The notes under the pieces are model-generated. The model saw only the letters and a program-made list of their open reading frames with translations, made no database searches and was not told where the DNA came from. A program made the position numbers and the translations under genes. Of a DNA stretch of 5,764 nt, positions 1 to 5,764 are shown in pieces; the stretch's first letter is position 1, and each line of letters opens with the position of its first letter. The stretch covers positions 1 through 5,764 of the forward strand of contig CAYTVI010000093.1 of assembly GCA_964441765.1 (NCBI GenBank), written 5' to 3'. Origin of the DNA: Sulfurospirillum sp964441765 (GTDB taxonomy: Bacteria; Campylobacterota; Campylobacteria; Campylobacterales; Sulfurospirillaceae).

Positions 1-972
1 TTACTCAAACTTCTTTCTGCTATCAACATATTTCATTCCTCCGTATAAAAGCAACAAAGTCCCTATAAAACAGGGGAAAGATAGCTCCGTAAATTGAAAA
101 GCAATATACCCTAAAATCATTAAAACACTATTGAAAAGCATCAAAATAACAACGACCTTGCTATGACTCCAACCGCTTTGGCTTAAGCGCTGATACGCAT
201 GTTTGCGATGCGCTTGACTTAATTTTTCACCCTGTTGATACCTGCGGTAGAGTGTGTATGTGGCATCAAACCAAAAAAGACCAAATAAAATCAACCATAC
301 AAGAATAGAAGTGCCTTGATTTTGACTATGTAACGCTAATATTGCGACATTATAGCCCAAAAGTGTACTACCAACATCTCCCATAAAAATCTTTGCTTTA
401 TGCCAATTCCAGATTAAAAAACCACTCACAGAAGCGATTAAAACAAAATAGTGTTCGTCTCCAAAAAATAAGTACCCTGCAATCCCTAAAAAAAGAGCTT
501 CACTTCCTGCATACCCATCAATCCCATCTAAAAAATTGTAAAGATTGATACACCAAATAATGCCAAAAAATGCAAAGGTATTTGTCAAAAATTGATTTTC
601 AAGTGTAAAAATCCCACTATCAATTTTAGAGACTCCTCCAAGCATGTACAACCCAAAAATAGCAACACTGGCTTGCACAAAGAGCCTTATTTTTGGAGAA
701 AGCTCATAAATATCATCTAAAAAACTCACCAAACACAGTACACTTCCAGCCATAAGAGCATAAAAAAGCGATGCCTCTATGTTGTTACATGTAAAAAGAT
801 AAATGAGCCCCAAAAACCAACTTATTGCAATTGCTATTCCTCCCCCATGAGGTGTTGGAATCGAATGAGAACTGCGTTCATTGGGTATTGCCAACAATGA
901 TTTTTTTAAGGCTACGATACGAATGAAGTAAGTTAAAGAAAGCGATATTAAAAAGAGTACTCCATAAATCAC
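1..972 (-). CDS. Polyprenyl-phosphate N-acetylhexosamine-1-phosphate transferase, WbpL/WecA/MraY family
   Basis: A 323-residue polytopic membrane enzyme with about ten or eleven hydrophobic segments. It is expected to transfer a sugar-1-phosphate from a UDP-sugar to undecaprenyl phosphate, the first committed step of glycan assembly. Family landmarks are visible: NERSSHSIPTPHGGGIAI (31-48), the cytoplasmic FLDDIYELSPKIRL with Asp86-Asp87, NLYNFLDGIDG (Asn146, Asp149, Asp152), KIFMGDVGS (Asp199) and AHRKHAYQRLSQ (His255, His258). The HRKHAYQ form is closer to WbpL than to MraY, and there is no peptidoglycan gene context. The GTG at 972 is the start: GGAG lies 7 nt upstream, and the codon overlaps the stop of the previous gene as GTGA. 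The gene is complete, its TAA occupying positions 1-3. The donor is probably the product (or 4-keto precursor) handled by the adjacent WbpV-like enzyme. Confidence 0.93.
   Translation of the reverse strand: MIYGVLFLISLSLTYFIRIVALKKSLLAIPNERSSHSIPTPHGGGIAIAISWFLGLIYLFTCNNIEASLFYALMAGSVLCLVSFLDDIYELSPKIRLFVQASVAIFGLYMLGGVSKIDSGIFTLENQFLTNTFAFFGIIWCINLYNFLDGIDGYAGSEALFLGIAGYLFFGDEHYFVLIASVSGFLIWNWHKAKIFMGDVGSTLLGYNVAILALHSQNQGTSILVWLILFGLFWFDATYTLYRRYQQGEKLSQAHRKHAYQRLSQSGWSHSKVVVILMLFNSVLMILGYIAFQFTELSFPCFIGTLLLLYGGMKYVDSRKKFE
785..794. repeat. Intragenic palindrome TTACATGTAA, copy 1
   Basis: A perfect 10-bp palindrome inside the WbpL-like gene, read there as part of Phe-Thr-Cys-Asn (codons TTT ACA TGT AAC). 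It is one of three copies in the window. Its function is unknown. Confidence 0.6.
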
Positions 973-1826
973 TGTTTTTCTCCATGTACCATAAAACCTA
1001 TTCCCTCTTCTACCGTATAGGGATTTTCAAATGCCAGAATACGTTTTGTTTCACGATTGTCCACTTCAAGACTTTCAAACAAACGTTTGTAAAATGAAGG
1101 TTTTAGCCATTTTAAGAGCTGCGGGAAAAAAGGAAGCGCAAACAGCCAACAATTTCTTTTTTTTACCGTTGCAATCGCTTCTATGAGCTGCGTTGTTGAA
1201 AGTGCTTTATCATCACTTGCGAGAAAAATACCACGTTGCTGTTTTTGGATGATGCACTCTATAAGTGCACAAAGATTGCCCACATAGGTTAAACTTCGTC
1301 TATTTTTGATGCCTCCAAAAGGTAATACGGGAATTTCATCCACCAATACCATTAGATTTTTAAGATTGGCTTTCACGCCATAGCCATACACGATGGGTGT
1401 TCTAACAATCGCAACCTTGAAGTTATCATCTTCTAATTTTTGAAGCTCTTTTTCTGCTTTTAGCTTACTTTTTCCATACTCATCTTGCGGTTTACATGTA
1501 AAGTTTTCAGTATACACCTCATCACTTTCTTCACCATACACTTTCACCGTACTCATAAAAATAAAATGCCTTACCCCACTCTCTTTTGCTTTGCGTGCAA
1601 GGGCTAAGGTTTGTGTCACATTGATATCTTCATACGCCTGCGCACTCGCGCCACCCATTTGATGCACTAAAGCAGAGAGATGAACGATAGCATCTATGCC
1701 TTTTACATGTAAATCCTCAAATCGGTCTTGCAGAAAAGAAAAACGCTCTATCTCATAAGACATATGAAACTTTTGATAAAAATAACTCCCTACAAATCCA
1801 TGGCTTCCTGTAAGTAACAGCTTCAC
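969..1826 (-). CDS. WbpV-like NAD-dependent epimerase / UDP-4-keto-6-deoxy-GlcNAc 4-reductase candidate
   Basis: A 285-residue extended SDR. It has an intact Rossmann motif (TGSHGFVGS, Gly7, Gly10, Gly13), the HLSALVHQM segment (49-57), FMSTVKVYGE (90-99, catalytic Ser92/Thr93 region), and Tyr117-GKS-Lys121 as the YxxxK dyad. The HLxAxVHxM and S(S/T)xKVxGE patterns, together with NRRSLTYVGNL (175-185), resemble WbpV/WreQ-type enzymes that reduce the 4-keto group of a 6-deoxy-HexNAc precursor to give QuiNAc or its epimer. Its immediate partner is a WbpL-like transferase, the arrangement known from O-antigen loci where these two functions go together. The start is the GTG at 1826. AAAGAGG lies 7 nt upstream, the Rossmann fold begins at residue 2, and GTGA overlaps the stop of the previous gene. 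A GTG seven codons earlier is unlikely. It is somewhat shorter than typical WbpV, and the product stereochemistry is inferred. Confidence 0.87.
   Translation of the reverse strand: MKLLLTGSHGFVGSYFYQKFHMSYEIERFSFLQDRFEDLHVKGIDAIVHLSALVHQMGGASAQAYEDINVTQTLALARKAKESGVRHFIFMSTVKVYGEESDEVYTENFTCKPQDEYGKSKLKAEKELQKLEDDNFKVAIVRTPIVYGYGVKANLKNLMVLVDEIPVLPFGGIKNRRSLTYVGNLCALIECIIQKQQRGIFLASDDKALSTTQLIEAIATVKKRNCWLFALPFFPQLLKWLKPSFYKRLFESLEVDNRETKRILAFENPYTVEEGIGFMVHGEKQ
980..983 (-). promoter_or_regulatory. Ribosome binding site of the WbpL-like gene
   Basis: GGAG on the minus strand, 7 nt before the GTG at 972, within the end of the WbpV-like gene. It supports the non-ATG start that overlaps the previous stop codon as GTGA. 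Confidence 0.65.
1491..1502. repeat. Intragenic palindrome TTTACATGTAAA, copy 2
   Basis: A perfect 12-bp palindrome inside the WbpV-like gene, read as Phe-Thr-Cys-Lys. It has the same codon phase as copy 1 but lies in an unrelated protein. Confidence 0.6.
1702..1713. repeat. Intragenic palindrome TTTACATGTAAA, copy 3
   Basis: A perfect 12-bp palindrome, identical to copy 2 and about 200 bp away in the same gene. Here it is read in another codon phase, giving Leu-His-Val-Lys, so the recurrence is at the DNA level and not a shared peptide. Confidence 0.6.
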
Positions 1827-2974
1827 TTCAATACCTCTTTTTCGCACGCTAAAAATTCTTCTCTCAATTTACTCCAAAAATAATTTTGAGCATAACGATC
1901 TATGATACTTTGGCGTACCCTACTTTTTATCGTTTCATAAAATATTTTATCAGTTACAAATCTCTCAATTCCTTTGGATAAATCCTCCACATCTTTTGGA
2001 TTGACCAATACCCCATTGTGTTCGGGGATAATCACTTCATTACATCCATTGATATTCGTTGCTAAAAGCGGTATGCCAAAGCTTCCTGCTTCAATGAGTA
2101 CATTTGGCAATCCCTCGCGGTAAGAAGGAAGAACGAACAAATCACTCAGTGCGAGATAAGGTCTGACATCATCTTTAAAAGCAACACGAACAATACGAGA
2201 ATGGTTTAAAATAATCTCTTTTGTCTTAGCACTCACAGGGTCTAGTTCTTCTTCAAAATCCCCTAAAATCAGTAATGAAATATGCTGATATTTTTGAGAG
2301 AGTGCCTCAAAAGCTTCAATCAGCTCATTGACCCCTTTGTCTTTTACAATCCTTCCAATAAAGGTGATAACAAAACTCTCACGCGCAATCCCCAAACTCT
2401 TTTTAAGTGCACTTTTTTCATCCAAACTAAATTTATCCGAAAACCACTCAACATCGACACCATTGACCGAGCCTTGTCCAACAACATGCACTTTTTTACG
2501 TGTTAAATGTTTTTGAATATACGCTTGGAGATTAAAGCTATTTGCGTACAAATGCGTACAACAAAAGTAAGTCATACGCTCTGTAATCTCTAAGATGACT
2601 TTCTTCTTCCCTTTCGCTTCCATCAAAGGCAACCCCACAACATTGTGGATACGCACAGGAACTCTCTTCACCCATGCCGCAAGCATACCCAGTAAGCCAG
2701 CTTTGGGTGTTAAGGTATAGACGATATCAGGCTTTAACACGTCCAAGTGCCCTAACAATGCTTTAAAAACTTTAGCATCTAAGATAGGATTTATCTTTCG
2801 ATTGAACTCAATCGTTTTGACCGTCACATTTTCATATGCAGCAATTTTTTGTACGCTAGGCGCATCGGAGGTGATGATGGTAACATCATAATACGAAGAA
2901 AGGTAGCGAGGCTGTCCCTTAAACCACGTCTCAAGGACTACAGGAACAGTGACAATAATAACCAGTTTTTTCAT
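1823..2974 (-). CDS. Family 4 glycosyltransferase (GT-B fold, retaining)
   Basis: A 383-residue GT-B glycosyltransferase, full length for the family, expected to transfer a hexose or N-acetylhexosamine to a lipid-linked acceptor on the cytoplasmic side. The N-terminal domain carries KPDIVYTLTPKAGLLGMLAA (81-100) and VPVRIHNVVGLPL (105-117), a pattern seen in enzymes of the PglA/WbpH-like group that act early on undecaprenyl-diphosphate sugars. The C-terminal domain has FIGRIVKDKG with Arg208 and Lys213 as the likely phosphate-binding pair, ILGDFEEE near 236-243, and the EX7E motif (Glu287 and Glu295 in YREGLPNVLIEAG). The ATG at 2974 forms ATGA with the stop of the upstream SDR gene. No convincing Shine-Dalgarno sequence precedes it, so translation probably depends on coupling to that gene. 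The resemblance to PglA is an impression from motifs; the sugar and linkage are not determined. Confidence 0.93.
   Translation of the reverse strand: MKKLVIIVTVPVVLETWFKGQPRYLSSYYDVTIITSDAPSVQKIAAYENVTVKTIEFNRKINPILDAKVFKALLGHLDVLKPDIVYTLTPKAGLLGMLAAWVKRVPVRIHNVVGLPLMEAKGKKKVILEITERMTYFCCTHLYANSFNLQAYIQKHLTRKKVHVVGQGSVNGVDVEWFSDKFSLDEKSALKKSLGIARESFVITFIGRIVKDKGVNELIEAFEALSQKYQHISLLILGDFEEELDPVSAKTKEIILNHSRIVRVAFKDDVRPYLALSDLFVLPSYREGLPNVLIEAGSFGIPLLATNINGCNEVIIPEHNGVLVNPKDVEDLSKGIERFVTDKIFYETIKSRVRQSIIDRYAQNYFWSKLREEFLACEKEVLK
1834..1840 (-). promoter_or_regulatory. Ribosome binding site of the WbpV-like gene
   Basis: AAAGAGG on the minus strand, 7 nt before the GTG at 1826 and within the last codons of the GT4 gene. 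Spacing and strength support GTG 1826 as the start. Confidence 0.7.
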
Positions 2975-3795
2975 GCTTGAATCGCTTTTAGAAGATACTC
3001 TTCTACCCTACAAAAAGAGTCAAATCCCACTCTTTCACATAAAAGCGTATTATCAGCTGTAGACATTTTTATCTCCGACTTGTGTGAACTTTCCACAGAA
3101 ATTTCAAAGTGATGAAGTTTGAGAAAATCAATAATGCTTTTGATAGAAACCCCTTCCCCTGTCCCGATATTTAAAAAAGGAAGTAAAGGTGTGCGTGCTA
3201 CTTTGTCATAAATACGCACCACATCATCAATATGAATAAAATCCCTTATTGCACTTCCATGATTAACCAGTTGAAAAACATTTCCCTCTTTATACGCTTT
3301 TAAGAGTTTCGAAATAACCGAAAAATGGTCATTTCCTCCATACATATTAAAAATACGAGCGATGGTATAATCAATAGTGTTATCTAAACAAAACTGCTCG
3401 ACTAGCTTTTCATTGGCAACTTTTAATGCCGCATGTAAACTTGTAGGTTTGAGCTCATCACTCTCTTTACACAAAATATTATTGCCGTACACCGAACTAC
3501 TGCTTGTATAAATAATTTTATTGACATGCAAACGATGCTCTTTGATAAATTCCAGTACTTTTGAGGTGGTGTAAATGGCGTACTCAATATAAGACTGCGG
3601 GTGCGTTACATCACCTAGCTTATTTGCTGTTTGAAAATTATTGAAAATGATATTAACCTTTTCGCCAATATATGGTTTCAAAACCATAGCGTTTAAACAT
3701 ATTTCGGCTGAAGAAATCACGATAGCATCTTTCAAAACCTGTTGAAGTGCCATAGAAAGATTACTCTTGGCCCCTAGAATCAAAGTTTTCATCAT
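2971..3795 (-). CDS. Extended-SDR NAD-dependent epimerase/dehydratase homologue with altered catalytic motifs
   Basis: A 274-residue protein of the extended short-chain dehydrogenase/reductase class that usually acts on nucleotide sugars. Recognisable elements are a first beta strand TLILGAK, the YTSSSSVYG strand and loop (Ser98-101), the RIFNMYGG motif, RDFIHIDD (substrate-domain hallmark) and FLNIGTGEGVSI near 207-218. Several key residues depart from the family. The Rossmann GxxGxxG reads G8-x-x-S11-x-x-S14; the usual HLAA-type segment is replaced by IIFNNFQ; and the YxxxK dyad reads His121-Ala-Ala-Leu-Lys125. The protein may be inactive, have changed chemistry, or use another acid/base. 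Two adjacent ATGs (3795, 3792) follow the upstream stop after 1 nt. AAGAG at 3801-3805 serves either one, so the start is uncertain by one codon. An open GTG at 3870 would run deep into the upstream gene and is not preferred. The gene overlaps the next by ATGA. Confidence 0.88.
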   Translation of the reverse strand: MMKTLILGAKSNLSMALQQVLKDAIVISSAEICLNAMVLKPYIGEKVNIIFNNFQTANKLGDVTHPQSYIEYAIYTTSKVLEFIKEHRLHVNKIIYTSSSSVYGNNILCKESDELKPTSLHAALKVANEKLVEQFCLDNTIDYTIARIFNMYGGNDHFSVISKLLKAYKEGNVFQLVNHGSAIRDFIHIDDVVRIYDKVARTPLLPFLNIGTGEGVSIKSIIDFLKLHHFEISVESSHKSEIKMSTADNTLLCERVGFDSFCRVEEYLLKAIQA

Positions 3796-3796
3796 T

Positions 3797-4711
3797 TTAA
3801 CTCTTGCTAATAAGATGCAAAAATTGCTTAAAAAATATTTTAGGGAACCATGAAAAAAGATAGACAACACCTAGCCTTGGTTCAACAGCTATATGCTCTA
3901 ACAGCGTATGACGTTCATTTTTATTTGCAAAAAACCATTGATTGTAAAATGTCTGATAGGCTATTTTTGCTCTAAATTTTTTTATAAACTCCTCTTTTTC
4001 CAATGCAGGAGTTTGCTTCAAGATATCCTCTAAAAAGATTCTATTTTCTTTTTCAAAAAGTTCTCTTTTGGTTTTGCTCAAGCTCGCTTGATGCGACCTC
4101 CATAGACAAAGCTTTTCATCAATATAATTTATCTTCCATGTTTGAGCAACCCGCATAAAAAAATCAAATTCTTCTATCATACTAAAGCGCTTATCAAACC
4201 AATAATTCATACCTTCTAAGACTTTTTTTCGAAACATCACACTAGGAATCATCACTTGATACGATGCAAGCCACTTTTCATACACAAATCCTTTGACTTG
4301 TAAAGCAGTATAAAACGGCCTTTTCTTATTTTGTTCTTGAAAGTGAGTATACCCATTGCTGTATATCAAACCTATGGTCTCATTCTCAAAAGCTAATAAA
4401 TTTTTTTCAAGTTTTGATGGAAAATAGACATCATCACAATCCAAAAAAGAGATGTATTCTCCACGTGCTTTTTGCAAAGCTTGATTGCGACCTTCTCCCA
4501 AGCTTGTATGCTCAGGAGCATAAAAATATCGTATACGTTTATCGTTGTAAGATTGAACGATGCTAGCACTGTTGTCAGTAGATTGATTGTCCCAAAAAAT
4601 AATCTCCCAGTTTTGATACGTCTGAGCTATGACACTATCCAATGCCTCTTTTAAATAGCTGTCGCTATTAAAACAATTCATAATGACAGAGATTAAAGGT
4701 TTATTCTCCAT
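3797..4711 (-). CDS. Family 2 glycosyltransferase (GT-A fold)
   Basis: A 304-residue inverting glycosyltransferase expected to add one sugar from a nucleotide donor to the growing lipid-linked glycan at the inner face of the membrane. The N-terminus has the typical GT2 opening (PLISVIMNCFNSDSYL, then EALDSVIAQTYQNWEII). It has a nucleotide-binding FWDNQSTDNS segment near 39-48, the metal-binding LDCDD (Asp91, Asp93, Asp94), an IEEFDFF segment (180-185) where the catalytic acid/base normally lies, and an Arg205-Ser-His207 element like the (Q/R)xxRW region of the family. The C-terminus is basic and aromatic (LFSWFPKIFFKQFLHL) and may sit on the membrane. The ATG at 4711 is chosen because AAGGA lies 5 nt upstream and the GT2 fold starts right after it. 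A TTG seven codons earlier is open but has no advantage. Donor and acceptor are unknown. Confidence 0.92.
   Translation of the reverse strand: MENKPLISVIMNCFNSDSYLKEALDSVIAQTYQNWEIIFWDNQSTDNSASIVQSYNDKRIRYFYAPEHTSLGEGRNQALQKARGEYISFLDCDDVYFPSKLEKNLLAFENETIGLIYSNGYTHFQEQNKKRPFYTALQVKGFVYEKWLASYQVMIPSVMFRKKVLEGMNYWFDKRFSMIEEFDFFMRVAQTWKINYIDEKLCLWRSHQASLSKTKRELFEKENRIFLEDILKQTPALEKEEFIKKFRAKIAYQTFYNQWFFANKNERHTLLEHIAVEPRLGVVYLFSWFPKIFFKQFLHLISKS
3801..3805 (-). promoter_or_regulatory. Ribosome binding site of the divergent-motif SDR gene
   Basis: AAGAG on the minus strand inside the last codons of the GT2 gene, 5 nt before the ATG at 3795 and 8 nt before the ATG at 3792. It supports the short form of the protein. 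The better spacing to the second ATG leaves the choice between the two Met codons open. Confidence 0.55.
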
Positions 4712-5764
4712 AAAATTCCTTGATTTTTTCAATCACATACCTTTGCTCATCTTCACTCAAATCATAATGACACGGCAAGGTCAATATCTCATGATAAAGA
4801 GCTTCTGTCAAAGGTAGCGAGGATGTCCCTGCATATTTTGAAAGAAGATGATTTGGCTTATAATGAACCCCGCTTTCTATACCATTGTTCGCTAAAAAAG
4901 CTTTTAGTTCATCCCTTTCCTCAGCACAAATGACAAAAATATGTGGCATTATCTCTTCATAATCAAACGCTAAAATTTTCACTTGTCGTAGACATTTCAA
5001 CTCTTCCAAGTATCTAAAAACAATCGCTTGGCGTCTCTTTTGAAAAAGCGCAATACGTGAAAGCTGTACTATCCCGATAGCTGCCATAATATTACTCATA
5101 TGGTATCTAAAGCCTTGTTCTTTAACGTCAAAATCCCAGCTTCTTTGTTTTGCAAAACGCTTTTCTGTATCTTTTTCAACACCTAAAAGCCTAGCATCTT
5201 TAACATTTTGGACAAGATGTAAATCACCCGAAACAATGCACCCACCCTCACCTGATGTTATATTCTTAATACCATCAAAGCTAAAACAGATAATATCTCC
5301 TTCTTGTCCTATCTTCTTACCATTACGCTTGCTCCCAAATGCCTGAGCAGCGTCTTCAACAACACGTAACGAAAACTCTTTCGCTAAAGCATACACAGCT
5401 TCCATGCCTTTTGAACTACTCGCATAATGAACGGGCATGATGACTTTTGTTTTCTTAGTAATTTTACGCCTTGCATCATCACTATCAAGAAAAAGAGTCT
5501 CAGGATGAACTTCACACGCAATAGGCGTTGCACCTGTTGCTGAAATAGCCTGAAAAGAAGCTACATAAGTCAATGAAGGAACGAGTACTTCATCACCTTT
5601 GCCGATGCCTAACCCACTTAAAGCCAAATGCAATGCGGCTGTTCCAGTATTGACGCATACCACGTCCAATGATGTATCTAAATAGTTCTTGATAGCATTT
5701 TCAAACTGCTGAACTTCTTCTCCCATACCAAGATACTCTTTATCAAGGACTTGACAAACAGCTT
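4701..5764 (-). CDS. DegT/DnrJ/EryC1/StrS-family sugar-nucleotide aminotransferase, 5' end cut by window edge
   Basis: This is a PLP-dependent aminotransferase of the type that converts a keto group on a nucleotide-linked sugar (usually a 3- or 4-keto-6-deoxy sugar) to an amine in the cytoplasm. The visible 353 complete codons, numbered from the first whole codon at 5762, include a phosphate-binding NTGTAALHLAL segment (about 38-48), the VVEDAAQ motif whose Asp137 should contact the PLP pyridine nitrogen, and SFDGIKN followed by GEGG (171-174), with Lys166 as the expected Schiff-base lysine. The frame is open to the window edge. The residues before the ATG at 5726 (ending in DKEYLG) match the usual family N-terminus, so that ATG is internal and the true start lies outside. 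The stop codon overlaps the next gene by 11 bp. The exact sugar substrate and the 3- versus 4-keto specificity cannot be read from sequence alone. The family call is very secure. Confidence 0.93.
   Translation of the reverse strand, partial: AVCQVLDKEYLGMGEEVQQFENAIKNYLDTSLDVVCVNTGTAALHLALSGLGIGKGDEVLVPSLTYVASFQAISATGATPIACEVHPETLFLDSDDARRKITKKTKVIMPVHYASSSKGMEAVYALAKEFSLRVVEDAAQAFGSKRNGKKIGQEGDIICFSFDGIKNITSGEGGCIVSGDLHLVQNVKDARLLGVEKDTEKRFAKQRSWDFDVKEQGFRYHMSNIMAAIGIVQLSRIALFQKRRQAIVFRYLEELKCLRQVKILAFDYEEIMPHIFVICAEERDELKAFLANNGIESGVHYKPNHLLSKYAGTSSLPLTEALYHEILTLPCHYDLSEDEQRYVIEKIKEFYGE
4717..4721 (-). promoter_or_regulatory. Ribosome binding site of the GT2 gene
   Basis: AAGGA on the minus strand, 5 nt before the ATG at 4711 and inside the end of the aminotransferase gene. 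It decides in favour of this ATG over the upstream in-frame TTG at 4732. Confidence 0.7.

Noticed and set aside
1157..1164. A run of eight A (minus strand) in the WbpV-like gene, and runs of seven at 901-907 and 4223-4229, as possible phase-variable or slippage tracts.
   Set aside because: The runs are short, encode ordinary Lys-rich stretches, and are common by chance in AT-rich DNA. Phase-variable tracts in Campylobacterota are usually longer poly-G/C.
2282..2516. Two overlapping plus-strand open frames (74 and 62 codons) opposite the GT4 gene.
   Set aside because: They lie entirely antisense to a well-supported glycosyltransferase, show no recognisable domain, and look like chance frames.
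3796..3870. An N-terminal extension of the divergent-motif SDR from a GTG at 3870.
   Set aside because: It would overlap the GT2 gene by more than 70 bp, and the Rossmann strand starts right after the ATG pair at 3795/3792, which has its own AAGAG site.
4472..4654. A plus-strand open frame of 60 codons opposite the GT2 gene.
   Set aside because: It is antisense to the conserved N-terminal part of a GT2 enzyme, with no domain or convincing ribosome binding site.
1..5764. Search for tRNA or rRNA genes, CRISPR arrays, insertion sequences and attachment sites.
   Set aside because: None was seen: the window is coding nearly from end to end, and no repeated spacer pattern, transposase frame or terminal inverted repeat was noticed.

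Overview
The window holds six protein genes, all on the minus strand and read from the right edge to the left. They are packed with no real intergenic space: four overlaps (11, 4, 4 and 4 bp) and one 1-bp gap. This looks like the distal part of a single transcription unit whose promoter and first genes lie beyond the right edge. The last gene ends with its stop codon at positions 1-3, so neither a promoter nor a terminator is visible. The content is that of a surface-polysaccharide locus (O-antigen, capsule or a related lipid-linked glycan).

In transcription order the genes are: a DegT/DnrJ/EryC1-type sugar-nucleotide aminotransferase (5' end cut by the window edge); a family 2 glycosyltransferase; an extended-SDR sugar-nucleotide epimerase/dehydratase homologue with several altered active-site motifs; a family 4 (GT-B fold) glycosyltransferase; a WbpV-like NAD-dependent 4-reductase/epimerase; and a WbpL/WecA-like polyprenyl-phosphate sugar-1-phosphate transferase. 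A plausible division of labour is as follows. The last two genes make and load the first sugar (a 6-deoxy-N-acetylhexosamine such as QuiNAc or FucNAc) onto undecaprenyl phosphate. The two glycosyltransferases extend it. The aminotransferase and the other SDR help make an amino-sugar precursor. No 4,6-dehydratase, flippase, polymerase or ligase gene is in the window; these would have to be elsewhere.

The DNA is AT-rich (roughly 38% GC by eye), with tightly overlapping genes and A/G-rich ribosome binding sites. This and the style of the proteins suggest a Gram-negative bacterium, perhaps a Campylobacterota member such as Sulfurospirillum. That assignment is an impression, not a proof.

No wholly new system is evident. 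The two points most worth a second look are the SDR protein with a degenerate glycine motif and His in place of the catalytic Tyr, and a 10-12 bp palindrome (TTTACATGTAAA core) that occurs three times inside coding sequence in two different reading frames.
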